A DNA stretch of 64,000 nucleotides from positions 248,001 to 312,000 of the forward strand of contig NZ_LT629689.1 in assembly GCF_900102035.1 (NCBI RefSeq). Direction: 5' to 3'. Source of the stretch: Pseudomonas extremaustralis. GTDB taxonomy: Bacteria > Pseudomonadota > Gammaproteobacteria > Pseudomonadales > Pseudomonadaceae. Positions 29,092 through 37,509 of this stretch are shown piece by piece. The first letter of the stretch is position 1. Every line of letters begins with the position of its first letter. The notes beneath the pieces are model-generated. The model searched no databases. It saw only the letters and a list, made by a program, of their open reading frames with translations, and was not told the origin of the DNA. The translations under genes and the position numbers were made by a program.

Positions 29092-29877
29092 ATGCAGTCT
29101 TTGCTGGCATTGACCGACACCCAGATCAGCACCTGGGTGGCTTCCTTCATCCTGCCGCTGTTTCGCGTGACGGCGGTGCTGATGAGCATGCCGGTGTTCG
29201 GTACTACGCTGGTGCCACGGCGCGTGCGCCTGTATTTCGCGGTGGCGATCACGGTGGTGATTGTCCCCGGCTTGCCGCCGATGCCACCGGTCAACGCCCT
29301 GGACCTCAGTGCCTTGATGCTGATCGCCGAACAAATCCTGATCGGCTCGCTGCTGGGCTTCTCCTTGCAGCTGTTCTTCCAGGCCTTTGTGATTGCCGGG
29401 CAAATCATCTCGATCCAGATGGGCATGGGCTTCGCGTCCATGGTCGACCCCACCAACGGCGTGTCGGCGGCGGTGATCGGACAGTTCCTGACCATGCTCG
29501 TGACCTTGATCTTCCTGGCGATGAACGGCCACCTGGTGGTGTTCGAGGTGCTGACCGAAAGTTTCACCAACTTGCCGGTGGGCTCGGGCCTGGTGGTCAA
29601 TCACTTCTGGGAATTGGTGGGGCGCCTCAGTTGGGTGCTCGGTGCCTCGTTGCTGCTGGTGTTGCCGGCGATCACAGCCTTGCTGGTGGTTAACATCGCC
29701 TTTGGCGTCATGACGCGCGCGGCGCCCCAGTTGAACATCTTCTCCATTGGTTTCCCCCTTACCCTGGTATTGGGCATGGGGATTTTCTGGATCGGCCTGG
29801 CCGACATTCTCAATCAGTATCAACCGCTGGCGATCGACGCCTTGCAGTTCTTACGTGATCTGGCACGGGCGCGCTGA
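29092..29877 (+). CDS. fliR: Flagellar type III export protein FliR
   Basis: FliR completes the helical FliP5Q4R1 gate. The 261-aa product is very hydrophobic with about six membrane segments; the conserved stretch GQIISIQMGMGFASMVDPTN is visible at about 103-122, and the C-terminal VNIAFGVMTRAAPQLNIFSI segment is typical. It starts 4 nt after fliQ and ends 3 nt before flhB. Confidence 0.97.
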   Translation: MQSLLALTDTQISTWVASFILPLFRVTAVLMSMPVFGTTLVPRRVRLYFAVAITVVIVPGLPPMPPVNALDLSALMLIAEQILIGSLLGFSLQLFFQAFVIAGQIISIQMGMGFASMVDPTNGVSAAVIGQFLTMLVTLIFLAMNGHLVVFEVLTESFTNLPVGSGLVVNHFWELVGRLSWVLGASLLLVLPAITALLVVNIAFGVMTRAAPQLNIFSIGFPLTLVLGMGIFWIGLADILNQYQPLAIDALQFLRDLARAR

Positions 29878-29880
29878 GCC

Positions 29881-31017
29881 ATGGCCGAGAGCGAGAGTGG
29901 TCAGGACAAAACAGAAGACCCCACGGAGAAACGTAAAAAGGACTCCAGGGAAAAGGGCGAGATCGCCCGCTCCAAGGAACTCAATACCGTTGCCACGATG
30001 ATGGCCGGTTCCGGCGCCTTGTTGATCTATGGCGGCGGTTTGGCGCTGGATCTCATGGAGTTGATGAAACTCAACTTCAGCTTGCCCCGTGAGGTGCTGC
30101 TCAGCCCTGGCGCCATGGGGCAGTACCTGCTGCATTCGGGGAAAATCGCGATCCTGGCGGTGCAGCCGATTTTGATCACCTTGCTCCTGGCCGCGCTGAT
30201 CGGCCCGGTCGCCCTGGGCGGCTGGCTGTTCGCCGCCAGCAGCATGGCGCCTAAATTCAGCCGCATGAACCCCGCTGCCGGGCTCAAGCGTATGTTTTCG
30301 CCCAAAGCCCTGGTGGAGCTGCTCAAGGCCCTGGCCAAGTTCATCCTGATTTTGTTCGTGGCGCTGATGGTGTTGTCGTCCGACATCGACGACCTGTTGC
30401 GCATCGCCCATGAGCCGGTGGAGTCGGCCATCATCCACAGCGTGCAGGTGGTGGGGTGGAGTGCCTTATGGATGGCGGCCGGGCTGATCATCATTGCGGC
30501 GGTGGATGCGCCGATCCAGTTGTGGGAGAGCCACAAGAAGCTGCTGATGACCAAGCAGGAAGTGCGTGACGAGCACAAGGATCAGGAAGGCCGGCCCGAG
30601 GTCAAGCAACGTATTCGCCAACTGCAGCGGGAAATGTCCCAGCGCAAGATGATGGCTTCGGTGCCGGACGCCGATGTGGTCATCACCAACCCGACGCACT
30701 ACGCCGTGGCGCTCAAGTATGACCCGGAGAAAGGCGGTGCGCCGATGTTGCTGGCCAAGGGCAGTGATTTCACCGCCTTGAAAATCCGCGAAATCGCCGT
30801 GGCCCACGACATCCTGTTGCTGGAATCGCCTGAGCTGGCGCGGTCGATCTTCTATTCCACCGATCTCGATCAGGAGATCCCCGCCGGGCTTTACCTGGCC
30901 GTGGCCCAGGTGTTGGCGTATGTCTATCAGATTCGCCAATACCGCGCCGGCAAGGGCAAGCGCCCGGACCCGCTCAAGGACCTGCCGATTCCGCCGGAAC
31001 TGCGCCGCGACGCCTAG
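29881..31017 (+). CDS. flhB: Flagellar export switch protein FlhB
   Basis: FlhB switches export from hook to filament substrates after self-cleavage. The 378-aa product has a charged N-terminus (DKTEDPTEKRKKDSREKGEI), four membrane segments (between about 30 and 210) and the cytoplasmic domain with the autocleavage motif NPTH in ADVVITNPTHYAVALKYD (about residue 270). It ends with a Pro-rich, basic tail. It is the last gene of the fliL transcript; two cold-shock genes intervene before flhA. Confidence 0.98.
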   Translation: MAESESGQDKTEDPTEKRKKDSREKGEIARSKELNTVATMMAGSGALLIYGGGLALDLMELMKLNFSLPREVLLSPGAMGQYLLHSGKIAILAVQPILITLLLAALIGPVALGGWLFAASSMAPKFSRMNPAAGLKRMFSPKALVELLKALAKFILILFVALMVLSSDIDDLLRIAHEPVESAIIHSVQVVGWSALWMAAGLIIIAAVDAPIQLWESHKKLLMTKQEVRDEHKDQEGRPEVKQRIRQLQREMSQRKMMASVPDADVVITNPTHYAVALKYDPEKGGAPMLLAKGSDFTALKIREIAVAHDILLLESPELARSIFYSTDLDQEIPAGLYLAVAQVLAYVYQIRQYRAGKGKRPDPLKDLPIPPELRRDA

Positions 31018-31104
31018 CTGCATTTTCGCCGCGAGCCGTGCAGGCCGGCTTCTCTCGCTTGAACCGTCGCCGCTCCCTACCACTCGTCGCCAACCCATGT
31101 CTAC

Positions 31105-31120
31105 CTGTCAACTTTGACAG
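31105..31120. promoter_or_regulatory. Perfect inverted repeat upstream of the cold-shock-like genes
   Basis: CTGTCAA-CT-TTGACAG, a 16-nt palindrome with a 2-nt centre, in the 172-nt gap after flhB. No T-run follows, so it does not look like a terminator. Its right arm contains TTGACA, a perfect sigma-70 -35 box, but I see no good -10 at 16-18 nt. An operator is possible; the binding protein is unknown. Confidence 0.4.
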
Positions 31121-31189
31121 TAGGCAGCGTCGCGTTCTCGCAGTTCTATTGCCTCACGTACTGCGCCGCAAGATGCAGGGAGTGGGTTG

Positions 31190-31390
31190 ATGCAGCTATT
31201 CACAGGCCGGGTTAAATCCTATGACCAACAGACGGGAAAGGGTTTTATTGCGCCGGACAGTGGGGGAGAGGACGTGCCGGTAGATCTGCTCGGTTCGGGG
31301 GGCGGTCTGCTGGCGCAAGGGCAGAAAGTGGCATTTCGCATGATCCATCGACCGGATGGCATCTACGCATGCGATATCACGCTGATCTGA
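31190..31390 (+). CDS. Divergent cold-shock-domain protein
   Basis: A 66-aa protein (from the ATG at 31190; AGGGAG 8 nt upstream) with the cold-shock fold pattern but eroded RNA-binding motifs. The typical KGFGFI of RNP1 reads KGFIAPDSGGEDVPVDLLGS, and the RNP2 pattern VFVHFS is replaced by VPVDLL. The C-terminal GQKVAFRMIHRPDGIYACDI matches the last strands. It lies directly upstream of a canonical csp gene, and both lie between flhB and flhA. It may bind nucleic acid differently or not at all; function is unknown. Confidence 0.75.
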   Translation: MQLFTGRVKSYDQQTGKGFIAPDSGGEDVPVDLLGSGGGLLAQGQKVAFRMIHRPDGIYACDITLI

Positions 31391-31434
31391 CGGCAGTTGT
31401 GCAGGTATTTACTTGACGTGTACGGAGAACGGCC

Positions 31435-31638
31435 ATGGCAACGGGCAAGGTGAAGTGGTTCAACGCGGAAAAGGGCTTTGGCTTCATCACGCAGGATGAC
31501 GGCGGTGCCGATGTCTTCGTGCATTTTTCGGCGATCCAGATTGACGGATTCAAGACGCTCGAAGAAGGAAAAAAAGTCCAATTCGATATTGTCGACGGTA
31601 AAAAAGGGCCCCAGGCCGAAAACGTCCGTCCCCTGTAA
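31435..31638 (+). CDS. Cold-shock protein (CspA family)
   Basis: A 67-aa protein with an intact cold-shock domain: [20 protein letters not shown] contains RNP1 (KGFGFI), and [10 protein letters not shown] contains RNP2. Such proteins bind single-stranded RNA and melt secondary structure in the cytoplasm. It starts 44 nt after the divergent copy with a GGAG ribosome site, so the two may be co-transcribed. Its place between flhB and flhA is unusual compared with enteric bacteria. Whether it serves flagellar mRNA is not known. Confidence 0.95.
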   Translation: MATGKVKWFNAEKGFGFITQDDGGADVFVHFSAIQIDGFKTLEEGKKVQFDIVDGKKGPQAENVRPL

Positions 31639-31732
31639 AAACGTTTCCTCCGGTGGCATCGGCTGTTATCCCCGATGAGCGTTGGCGCCCGGCAGGCCCG
31701 TGCGCCAACGATCTGAAGCTGAAAGCAAAAGT

Positions 31733-31748
31733 TGGAAGGCTTCTTGCA
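31733..31748 (+). promoter_or_regulatory. Sigma-54 promoter of flhA
   Basis: TGGAAGGCTTCTTGCA: GG at 31734-31735, 10 nt, GC at 31746-31747. The rest of the gap 31639-31809 holds an inverted repeat CGTTGGCGC (31680-31688) / GCGCCAACG (31702-31710), probably ending the csp transcript. The promoter should serve flhA-flhF-fleN-fliA. Confidence 0.87.
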
Positions 31749-31809
31749 ATACTGCCTCCAGGACGCTCAATGGCGTCAAAAGTTTGCTTCAAGGTCACGA
31801 GGGATATCG

Positions 31810-33939
31810 GTGGAACGTTCTCAACTGCTCAGCACGGCCCGTAGTACCCTGACTGACCTCTCGCGAGGCAATCTGGGTGTGCCGTTGTTGTTGCTGGTGA
31901 TGCTGGCAATGATGATGTTGCCGATGCCGCCGTTCCTGCTGGACGTGTTCTTCACCTTCAACATTGCCCTGTCCGTCGTCGTGCTGCTGGTGTGCGTCTA
32001 CGCGCTGCGGCCTTTGGATTTCGCGGTTTTCCCCACCATCCTGCTGATTGCCACGCTGCTGCGCCTGGCGCTGAACGTGGCGTCGACCCGGGTGGTGATG
32101 CTTCACGGCCAGGACGGTCACGCCGCCGCCGGTAAGGTGATCCAGGCCTTCGGTGAGGTGGTGATCGGCGGTAACTACGTGGTCGGTGTCGTGGTGTTCG
32201 CGATCCTGATGATCATCAACTTCGTCGTGGTGACCAAAGGCGCCGGGCGGATTTCCGAGGTGAGCGCGCGCTTTACCCTCGATGCGATGCCCGGCAAACA
32301 GATGGCCATCGACGCCGACCTCAACGCCGGCCTGATCGACCAGAACCAGGCCAAGGCCCGCCGTCTAGAAGTGGCCCAGGAAGCCGAGTTCTACGGTTCC
32401 ATGGACGGTGCCAGCAAATTCGTGCGCGGCGATGCCATCGCCGGCCTGTTGATTCTGTTTATCAACCTGATCGGCGGTGTGGCCGTCGGTATGTTCCAGC
32501 ACGGCATGAGCTTCAGCGATGCGGGCAAGGTGTATGCCTTGCTGACCATCGGTGACGGTTTAGTGGCGCAATTGCCATCACTGTTGTTATCCACAGCTGC
32601 GGCGATCATGGTGACCCGTGCTTCGGGCTCCGAAGACATGGGCAAGCAGATCAGCCGGCAGATGTTCGCCTCGCCCAAGGCGCTGGCCGTGGCCGCTGGC
32701 ATCATGGCGATCATGGGCATCGTGCCCGGCATGCCTCACATCTCGTTCTTGAGCATGGCCGCCATGGCTGCCGGTGGCGCCTACCTGTTCTGGAGAAAGC
32801 AGAACGCGGTCAAGGTGCAGGCCCAGCAAGAGATCGCACGCCAGCAGGAACTGCTGCCGTCGCCGGCCCGCGCCCAGGAAACCAAGGAGTTGGGCTGGGA
32901 CGACGTGACCCCGATCGACATGATCGGCCTGGAAGTCGGTTACCGCCTGATTCCGCTGGTGGACCGCAACCAGGGTGGCCAGTTGCTCGCGCGGATCAAG
33001 GGCGTGCGCAAGAAGCTGTCCCAGGACTTGGGCTTTTTGATGCCCACCGTACATATCCGCGACAACCTCGACCTGGCCCCCAGCGCCTATCGCCTGACCC
33101 TTATGGGCGTGATCCTCGCCGAAGCGGAGATCTACCCCGACCGCGAGCTGGCGATCAACCCAGGGCAGGTGTTCGGCAGCCTCAACGGGATTACCGCCAA
33201 AGATCCGGCTTTCGGCCTGGACGCGGTATGGATCGAGGTCAGTCAGCGCAGCCAGGCCCAGTCCCTGGGCTACACCGTGGTGGATGCCAGCACCGTGGTC
33301 GCGACTCACCTCAACCAGATTCTGTACAAGCACTCCCACGAGCTGATTGGCCACGAAGAAGTCCAGCAATTGATGGGGTTGCTGGGCAAAGCCTCGCCAA
33401 AACTGGCCGAAGAGCTGGTGCCCGGCGTGCTGTCGCTGTCGCAGCTGCTCAAGGTGTTGCAGGCGCTGCTGGCCGAACAGGTGCCGGTGCGCGATATTCG
33501 CAGCATTGCCGAGGCGATCGCCAACAACGCCGCCAAGAGTCAAGATACCGCCGCTCTGGTGGCTGCGGTGCGCGTCGGGTTGTCTCGCGCAATCGTGCAA
33601 AGCATTGTGGGGCTTGACTCCGAGCTGCCTGTGATCACCTTGGAACCAAGGTTGGAACAAATATTGCTCAACAGTATTCAGAAGGCAGGACAAGGCCAGG
33701 AAGAGGGCGTTCTGCTGGAGCCAAGCATGGCTGAAAAACTGCAGCGTTCGTTGATCGACGCCGCACAGCGCCAGGAAATGCAGGGCCAACCCGTGATTCT
33801 GCTGGTGGCAGGCCCGGTCCGGGCGATGTTGTCGCGGTTTGGACGTCTGGCAGTGCCGAATTTGCACGTTTTGGCTTATCAGGAAATTCCTGACAACAAG
33901 CAAGTGACCATCGTCGCGACAGTAGGGCCCAACGGCTGA
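31810..33939 (+). CDS. flhA: Flagellar export gate protein FlhA
   Basis: FlhA is the proton-conducting, nonameric gate of the flagellar type III system. The product is 709 aa from a GTG start at 31810, 6 nt after GAGGG. The first half has about eight membrane segments (GNLGVPLLLLVMLAMMMLP onward) with the conserved FHIPEP-like cytoplasmic loop (RFTLDAMPGKQMAIDADLNA followed by DQNQAKARR). The C-terminal cytoplasmic nonamer domain covers about 360-709. The reading frame is open back to 31732, but that earlier codon lies inside the RpoN promoter, so the GTG is preferred. Confidence 0.96.
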   Translation: MERSQLLSTARSTLTDLSRGNLGVPLLLLVMLAMMMLPMPPFLLDVFFTFNIALSVVVLLVCVYALRPLDFAVFPTILLIATLLRLALNVASTRVVMLHGQDGHAAAGKVIQAFGEVVIGGNYVVGVVVFAILMIINFVVVTKGAGRISEVSARFTLDAMPGKQMAIDADLNAGLIDQNQAKARRLEVAQEAEFYGSMDGASKFVRGDAIAGLLILFINLIGGVAVGMFQHGMSFSDAGKVYALLTIGDGLVAQLPSLLLSTAAAIMVTRASGSEDMGKQISRQMFASPKALAVAAGIMAIMGIVPGMPHISFLSMAAMAAGGAYLFWRKQNAVKVQAQQEIARQQELLPSPARAQETKELGWDDVTPIDMIGLEVGYRLIPLVDRNQGGQLLARIKGVRKKLSQDLGFLMPTVHIRDNLDLAPSAYRLTLMGVILAEAEIYPDRELAINPGQVFGSLNGITAKDPAFGLDAVWIEVSQRSQAQSLGYTVVDASTVVATHLNQILYKHSHELIGHEEVQQLMGLLGKASPKLAEELVPGVLSLSQLLKVLQALLAEQVPVRDIRSIAEAIANNAAKSQDTAALVAAVRVGLSRAIVQSIVGLDSELPVITLEPRLEQILLNSIQKAGQGQEEGVLLEPSMAEKLQRSLIDAAQRQEMQGQPVILLVAGPVRAMLSRFGRLAVPNLHVLAYQEIPDNKQVTIVATVGPNG

Positions 33940-33951
33940 GGGTAGTGGGTT

Positions 33952-35268
33952 ATGCAAGTGAAGCGTTTTTTCGCCGCCGATATGCGTCAGGCCATGAAAC
34001 TGGTTCGTGATGAGTTGGGCGCCGACGCCGCGATTATCGGTAACCGTCGTATTGCCGGCGGTGTCGAGCTGACGGCTGCCCTGGATTACACCCCCCAGGC
34101 CTTGGCGCCGCGTGTGCCGAACATGGAGCTTGAAGACGAGCTGCGCAAGACCGCTTCGCGCATTGTCTCGGCCCAGGCCGAACTGGGCATGCGTGGCGAC
34201 AGCGATGCCACGACCAATCGCCAACTGTTCGCCGGCCTGCCGCTGACGGCCGCCGAGCCGCTGGTCGAGCCGACGTTCGTTGAACCGCCACGTCCTGCCG
34301 CGCCGGCCCAGGCACAAGCCATCGACCAGCGTGTGTTCGACTCGATGCGCTTTGAACTCAACGGCCTGCGCGAGCTGCTGGAAGTGCAACTGGGCTCGCT
34401 GGCCTGGACCCAGCTGCAAGGCAGCAAGCCGCAACAGGCCAACCTCTGGCGTCGCCTGCAACGCATCGGCCTGTCCGGCCCGTTGTCCCGCGATCTGCTG
34501 GCGTTGACCACGGAAATCGAAGAACCCCGCCAGGCCTGGCGCATGTTGCTGGCCCATCTGGCGCGGATGATCGTGACCCCGGAAATCGAACCTCTGGAAG
34601 AGGGCGGTGTCATTGCCATGGTCGGTCCTGCCGGCATGGGCAAGACCACCACCCTGGCCAAGCTGGCGGCCCGTTACGTGCTCAAGTACGGCGCGCAGAA
34701 CATCGCGCTGGTGAGCATGGACAGTTACCGCATCGGTGCCCAGGAGCAGCTCAAGACCCTGGGTCGCATCCTCAATGTGTCGGTGACTCACGTCGACCCG
34801 GGCCAGTCCCTGGCCAACGCCCTCGACCCCTTGCTGCGCAAGCGCGTGGTGCTGATCGACACCGCTGGCCTGCAAGCCAGCGACCCGGCGTTGCGCATGC
34901 AGCTGGAAAGCCTGGCCGGGCGCGGTATCAAGTCAAAGAACTACCTGGTGCTCGCAACTACCAGTCAAAAACAAGTGCTTACTGCTGCGTACCATAGCTA
35001 CAAGCGCTGCGGCCTGGCCGGATGCATCCTCACCAAGCTCGATGAAACCGCGAGCCTGGGCGAAGTGCTGAGCCTGGCGATCAGCCATGAATTGCCGGTC
35101 GCCTACCTGACCGACGGGCCGCGGATTCCAGATGATCTGCATCTGCCGCGCCGTCATCAGTTGGTCAGCCGTGCGGTCAGCGTGCAAATGCAAGAAGAGC
35201 CTAGCGAGGAAGCGATGGCCGATATGTTCGCCGACCTCTACCACACCCCGGCGAAGCGGGTGGGTTGA
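33952..35268 (+). CDS. flhF: Flagellar placement SRP-type GTPase FlhF
   Basis: FlhF marks the cell pole for flagellum assembly in polarly flagellated bacteria. The 438-aa product starts MQVKRFFAADMRQAMKLVRD, has a variable middle, and carries an SRP-family NG domain at about 215-420: P-loop GPAGMGKTTTLAKLAARY, LVSMDSYRIGAQEQL, LIDTAGLQASD and LTKLDETASLGEVLSL. It starts 12 nt after flhA. Its antagonist FleN is encoded next. The polar placement implied fits the rest of the cluster. Confidence 0.97.
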   Translation: MQVKRFFAADMRQAMKLVRDELGADAAIIGNRRIAGGVELTAALDYTPQALAPRVPNMELEDELRKTASRIVSAQAELGMRGDSDATTNRQLFAGLPLTAAEPLVEPTFVEPPRPAAPAQAQAIDQRVFDSMRFELNGLRELLEVQLGSLAWTQLQGSKPQQANLWRRLQRIGLSGPLSRDLLALTTEIEEPRQAWRMLLAHLARMIVTPEIEPLEEGGVIAMVGPAGMGKTTTLAKLAARYVLKYGAQNIALVSMDSYRIGAQEQLKTLGRILNVSVTHVDPGQSLANALDPLLRKRVVLIDTAGLQASDPALRMQLESLAGRGIKSKNYLVLATTSQKQVLTAAYHSYKRCGLAGCILTKLDETASLGEVLSLAISHELPVAYLTDGPRIPDDLHLPRRHQLVSRAVSVQMQEEPSEEAMADMFADLYHTPAKRVG

Positions 35269-35275
35269 GGTCAGG

Positions 35276-35365
35276 ATGAACACCATGAAATGTATCTACA
35301 TCGATGGTCTGCAAGCGATTCACGCGGCCAAGCCATGTAGCCTGCGTCTAAGCAAGACAAGGTAA
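35276..35365 (+). CDS. Candidate 29-aa small ORF between flhF and fleN
   Basis: An ATG at 35276 is placed 5 nt after GAGG (35267-35270) and opens 29 codons ending in TAA at 35363-35365, nine nt before the fleN ATG. The peptide starts MNTMKCIYIDGLQAIHAAKP and ends in a basic tail. I do not recognise it. It may be a real small protein, a leader that couples flhF and fleN translation, or chance. fleN itself has only a weak ribosome site, which makes translational coupling plausible. Confidence 0.35.
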   Translation: MNTMKCIYIDGLQAIHAAKPCSLRLSKTR

Positions 35366-35374
35366 AGAAATAAA

Positions 35375-36208
35375 ATGGGCAGCATGCATCCCGTACAGGT
35401 GATCGCGGTGACCGGCGGCAAAGGTGGCGTCGGGAAAACTAACGTGTCAGTGAATTTGTCCCTGGCCCTGGCAGAGCTTGGCCGTCGCGTCATGCTGCTG
35501 GATGCTGACCTGGGGCTGGCGAACGTCGACGTTCTGCTGGGGTTGACGCCCAAACATACCCTTGCCGATGTGATCGAGGGACGCTGTGAGCTGCGTGATG
35601 TGCTGCTGCAGGGCCCTGGCGGCATCCGCATTGTGCCGGCCGCTTCCGGTACCCAGAGCATGGTGCACTTGAGCCCGGCACAGCATGCCGGCCTGATCCA
35701 GGCGTTCAGCGATATCGGCGACAACCTCGACGTGCTGGTGATCGACACCGCCGCCGGGATCGGCGAGTCCGTGGTCAGCTTCGTGCGCGCCGCGCAGGAA
35801 GTACTGCTGGTGGTCTGCGACGAACCCACCTCGATCACCGACGCCTACGCCCTGATCAAACTGCTTAACCGTGACTACGGCATGAATCGCTTTCGCGTGC
35901 TGGCCAACATGGCCCAGAGCCCGCAGGAAGGACGCAACCTGTTCGCCAAGTTGACCAAGGTCACGGATCGTTTTCTCGATGTCGCCTTACAATACGTCGG
36001 CGCAGTTCCCTACGACGAGTGTGTGCGCAAGGCTGTGCAAAAGCAGCGTGCAGTCTACGAAGCATTCCCTCGTTCCAAATGCGCATTGGCGTTCAAGGCT
36101 ATTGCCCAGAAGGTCGATACCTGGCCGTTGCCCGCCAACCCACGGGGGCATCTGGAGTTTTTCGTCGAGCGATTGGTGCATCAGACGAGCGCAGGACCGG
36201 TGCTATGA
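35375..36208 (+). CDS. fleN: Flagellar number regulator FleN (FlhG/MinD family ATPase)
   Basis: FleN binds FleQ and limits flagellar number. The 277-aa product has a deviant Walker A GGKGGVGKTNVSV (MinD/ParA type), switch motifs MLLDADLGLANVDVLLGL and LDVLVIDTAAGIGESV, and the P. aeruginosa-like stretch VCDEPTSITDAYALIKLLNR. It follows flhF after about 105 nt and overlaps the fliA start by 4 nt. The first ATG is preceded by only a weak AAGG. It completes the FlhF/FleN pair that sets one or few polar flagella. Confidence 0.97.
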   Translation: MGSMHPVQVIAVTGGKGGVGKTNVSVNLSLALAELGRRVMLLDADLGLANVDVLLGLTPKHTLADVIEGRCELRDVLLQGPGGIRIVPAASGTQSMVHLSPAQHAGLIQAFSDIGDNLDVLVIDTAAGIGESVVSFVRAAQEVLLVVCDEPTSITDAYALIKLLNRDYGMNRFRVLANMAQSPQEGRNLFAKLTKVTDRFLDVALQYVGAVPYDECVRKAVQKQRAVYEAFPRSKCALAFKAIAQKVDTWPLPANPRGHLEFFVERLVHQTSAGPVL

Positions 36209-36945
36209 CAGCCAGCGGCTATAACCTTTACAAGAAATCGGCACGTGATAGCCAAGGTGATTTGATCGAGCGCTACGCGCCCCTGGTCAAGCGCATCGCC
36301 TACCACTTGCTGGCACGCCTGCCCGCCAGCGTCCAGGTCGAGGATTTGATCCAGGCCGGCATGATCGGCCTGCTCGAAGTGTCGACCAAATATGACGCGA
36401 GCAAGGGCGCGAGTTTCGAGACGTATGCGGGTATCCGTATCCGCGGCGCGATGCTCGACGAAGTGCGTAAGGGTGACTGGGCGCCACGTTCGGTGCATCG
36501 CAATACGCGCATGGTCAGCGACGCAATTCGCGCAATTGAAGCAAAAACCGGTCGCGACGCTAAAGATCACGAGGTTGCGGCCGAACTCCAATTGAGTCTC
36601 GACGATTATTACGGGATTTTGAACGACACCTTGGGCAGCCGCCTGTTCAGTTTCGACGACCTGTTGCAGGACGGCGAACACGAAGGGCTGCACGAGGACG
36701 GCGCGAGTGCTCATATGGAGCCTTCGCGGGACCTGGAAGACGAACGGTTCCAGGGCGCGTTGGCGGACGCGATTGCCAATTTGCCGGAGCGTGAACGGCT
36801 GGTGTTGGCGCTGTACTACGACGAAGAGCTGAACCTCAAGGAAATCGGTGAGGTCCTGGGGGTCAGCGAATCGCGGGTCAGCCAGTTGCATAGCCAGTGC
36901 GCAGCCCGCTTGCGGGGGCGTTTGGGAGAGTGGCGAGCGCGCTGA
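36205..36945 (+). CDS. fliA: Flagellar sigma factor FliA (sigma-28)
   Basis: FliA directs transcription of late flagellar and chemotaxis genes. The 246-aa product has sigma-70 family regions: region 2 (IERYAPLVKRIAYHLLARLP, then FETYAGIRIRGAMLDEVRK), region 3 (about 100-150) and region 4 (DAIANLPERERLVLALYYDE followed by LNLKEIGEVLGVSESRVSQL). I choose ATG 36205, overlapping the end of fleN; the open frame to 36019 is inside fleN and is not a likely start. The 159-nt gap to cheY contains an inverted repeat CCGCGA (36977-36982) / TCGCGG (36996-37001) but no sigma-28 site. Confidence 0.97.
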   Translation: MTASGYNLYKKSARDSQGDLIERYAPLVKRIAYHLLARLPASVQVEDLIQAGMIGLLEVSTKYDASKGASFETYAGIRIRGAMLDEVRKGDWAPRSVHRNTRMVSDAIRAIEAKTGRDAKDHEVAAELQLSLDDYYGILNDTLGSRLFSFDDLLQDGEHEGLHEDGASAHMEPSRDLEDERFQGALADAIANLPERERLVLALYYDEELNLKEIGEVLGVSESRVSQLHSQCAARLRGRLGEWRAR

Positions 36946-37104
36946 CAGGCAGTGTGGGGGGCACTGCAGAAAGAAGCCGCGAGGGCGATTGGTCTTCGCG
37001 GGGTCGACCCGTGGTGCGTCTTGCAGTCCTTTTTGTGTAATGCCTGTTGATTAGAAGTGGCGCGTCCAGGTGCTGGGCGCGTTTAAGACTGCTTGGAGGT
37101 CGAA

Positions 37105-37491
37105 TTGGACAAGAACATGAAAATCCTCATCGTTGATGACTTCTCAACGATGCGGCGGATCATAAAAAACCTGTTGCGTGACCTTGGGTTCACCAACACG
37201 GTCGAGGCGGATGATGGCCTTACGGCGATTCCGATCCTCAATAGCGGCAGCATCGACTTTCTGGTGACGGATTGGAACATGCCTGGCATGACCGGTATCG
37301 ACTTGCTGCGTCACGTGCGCGCCGATGAAAAGCTGCGCAGCCTTCCGGTGTTGATGGTGACCGCCGAGGCCAAGCGTGAGCAGATCATCGAAGCCGCTCA
37401 GGCCGGGGTCAACGGTTACGTGGTCAAGCCTTTCACTGCACAAGCCTTGAAAGAGAAGATTGAAAAAATCTTCGAACGCATCCACGGCTAA
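37105..37491 (+). CDS. cheY: Chemotaxis response regulator CheY
   Basis: CheY carries the phosphoryl signal from CheA to FliM. The core [20 protein letters not shown] is nearly identical to P. aeruginosa CheY; the phosphoacceptor Asp is in [13 protein letters not shown], and the conserved T and K lie in VLMVTAEAK and [10 protein letters not shown]. Start choice: a TTG at 37105 (128 aa, [10 protein letters not shown]) sits 5 nt after GGAGG, while the ATG at 37117 (124 aa) fits the family's usual length but is 17 nt from the ribosome site. I favour the TTG on spacing, with moderate confidence. cheZ follows after 18 nt. Confidence 0.93.
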   Translation: MDKNMKILIVDDFSTMRRIIKNLLRDLGFTNTVEADDGLTAIPILNSGSIDFLVTDWNMPGMTGIDLLRHVRADEKLRSLPVLMVTAEAKREQIIEAAQAGVNGYVVKPFTAQALKEKIEKIFERIHG

Positions 37492-37509
37492 TGCCATCGC
37501 GGGGGAGCT

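Noticed and set aside
31732..31809. Upstream start for flhA at 31732
   Set aside because: The codon lies within the RpoN promoter; the GTG at 31810 has a ribosome site and matches the family N-terminus.
36019..36204. N-terminal extension of fliA back to 36019
   Set aside because: It overlaps fleN in another frame, and FliA homologs begin near MTASGYNLYKKSA, which is the ATG at 36205.
36977..37001. Inverted repeat after fliA as a terminator
   Set aside because: Stem of only 6 bp with a loop of 13 nt and no T-run; kept only as a note in the fliA entry.
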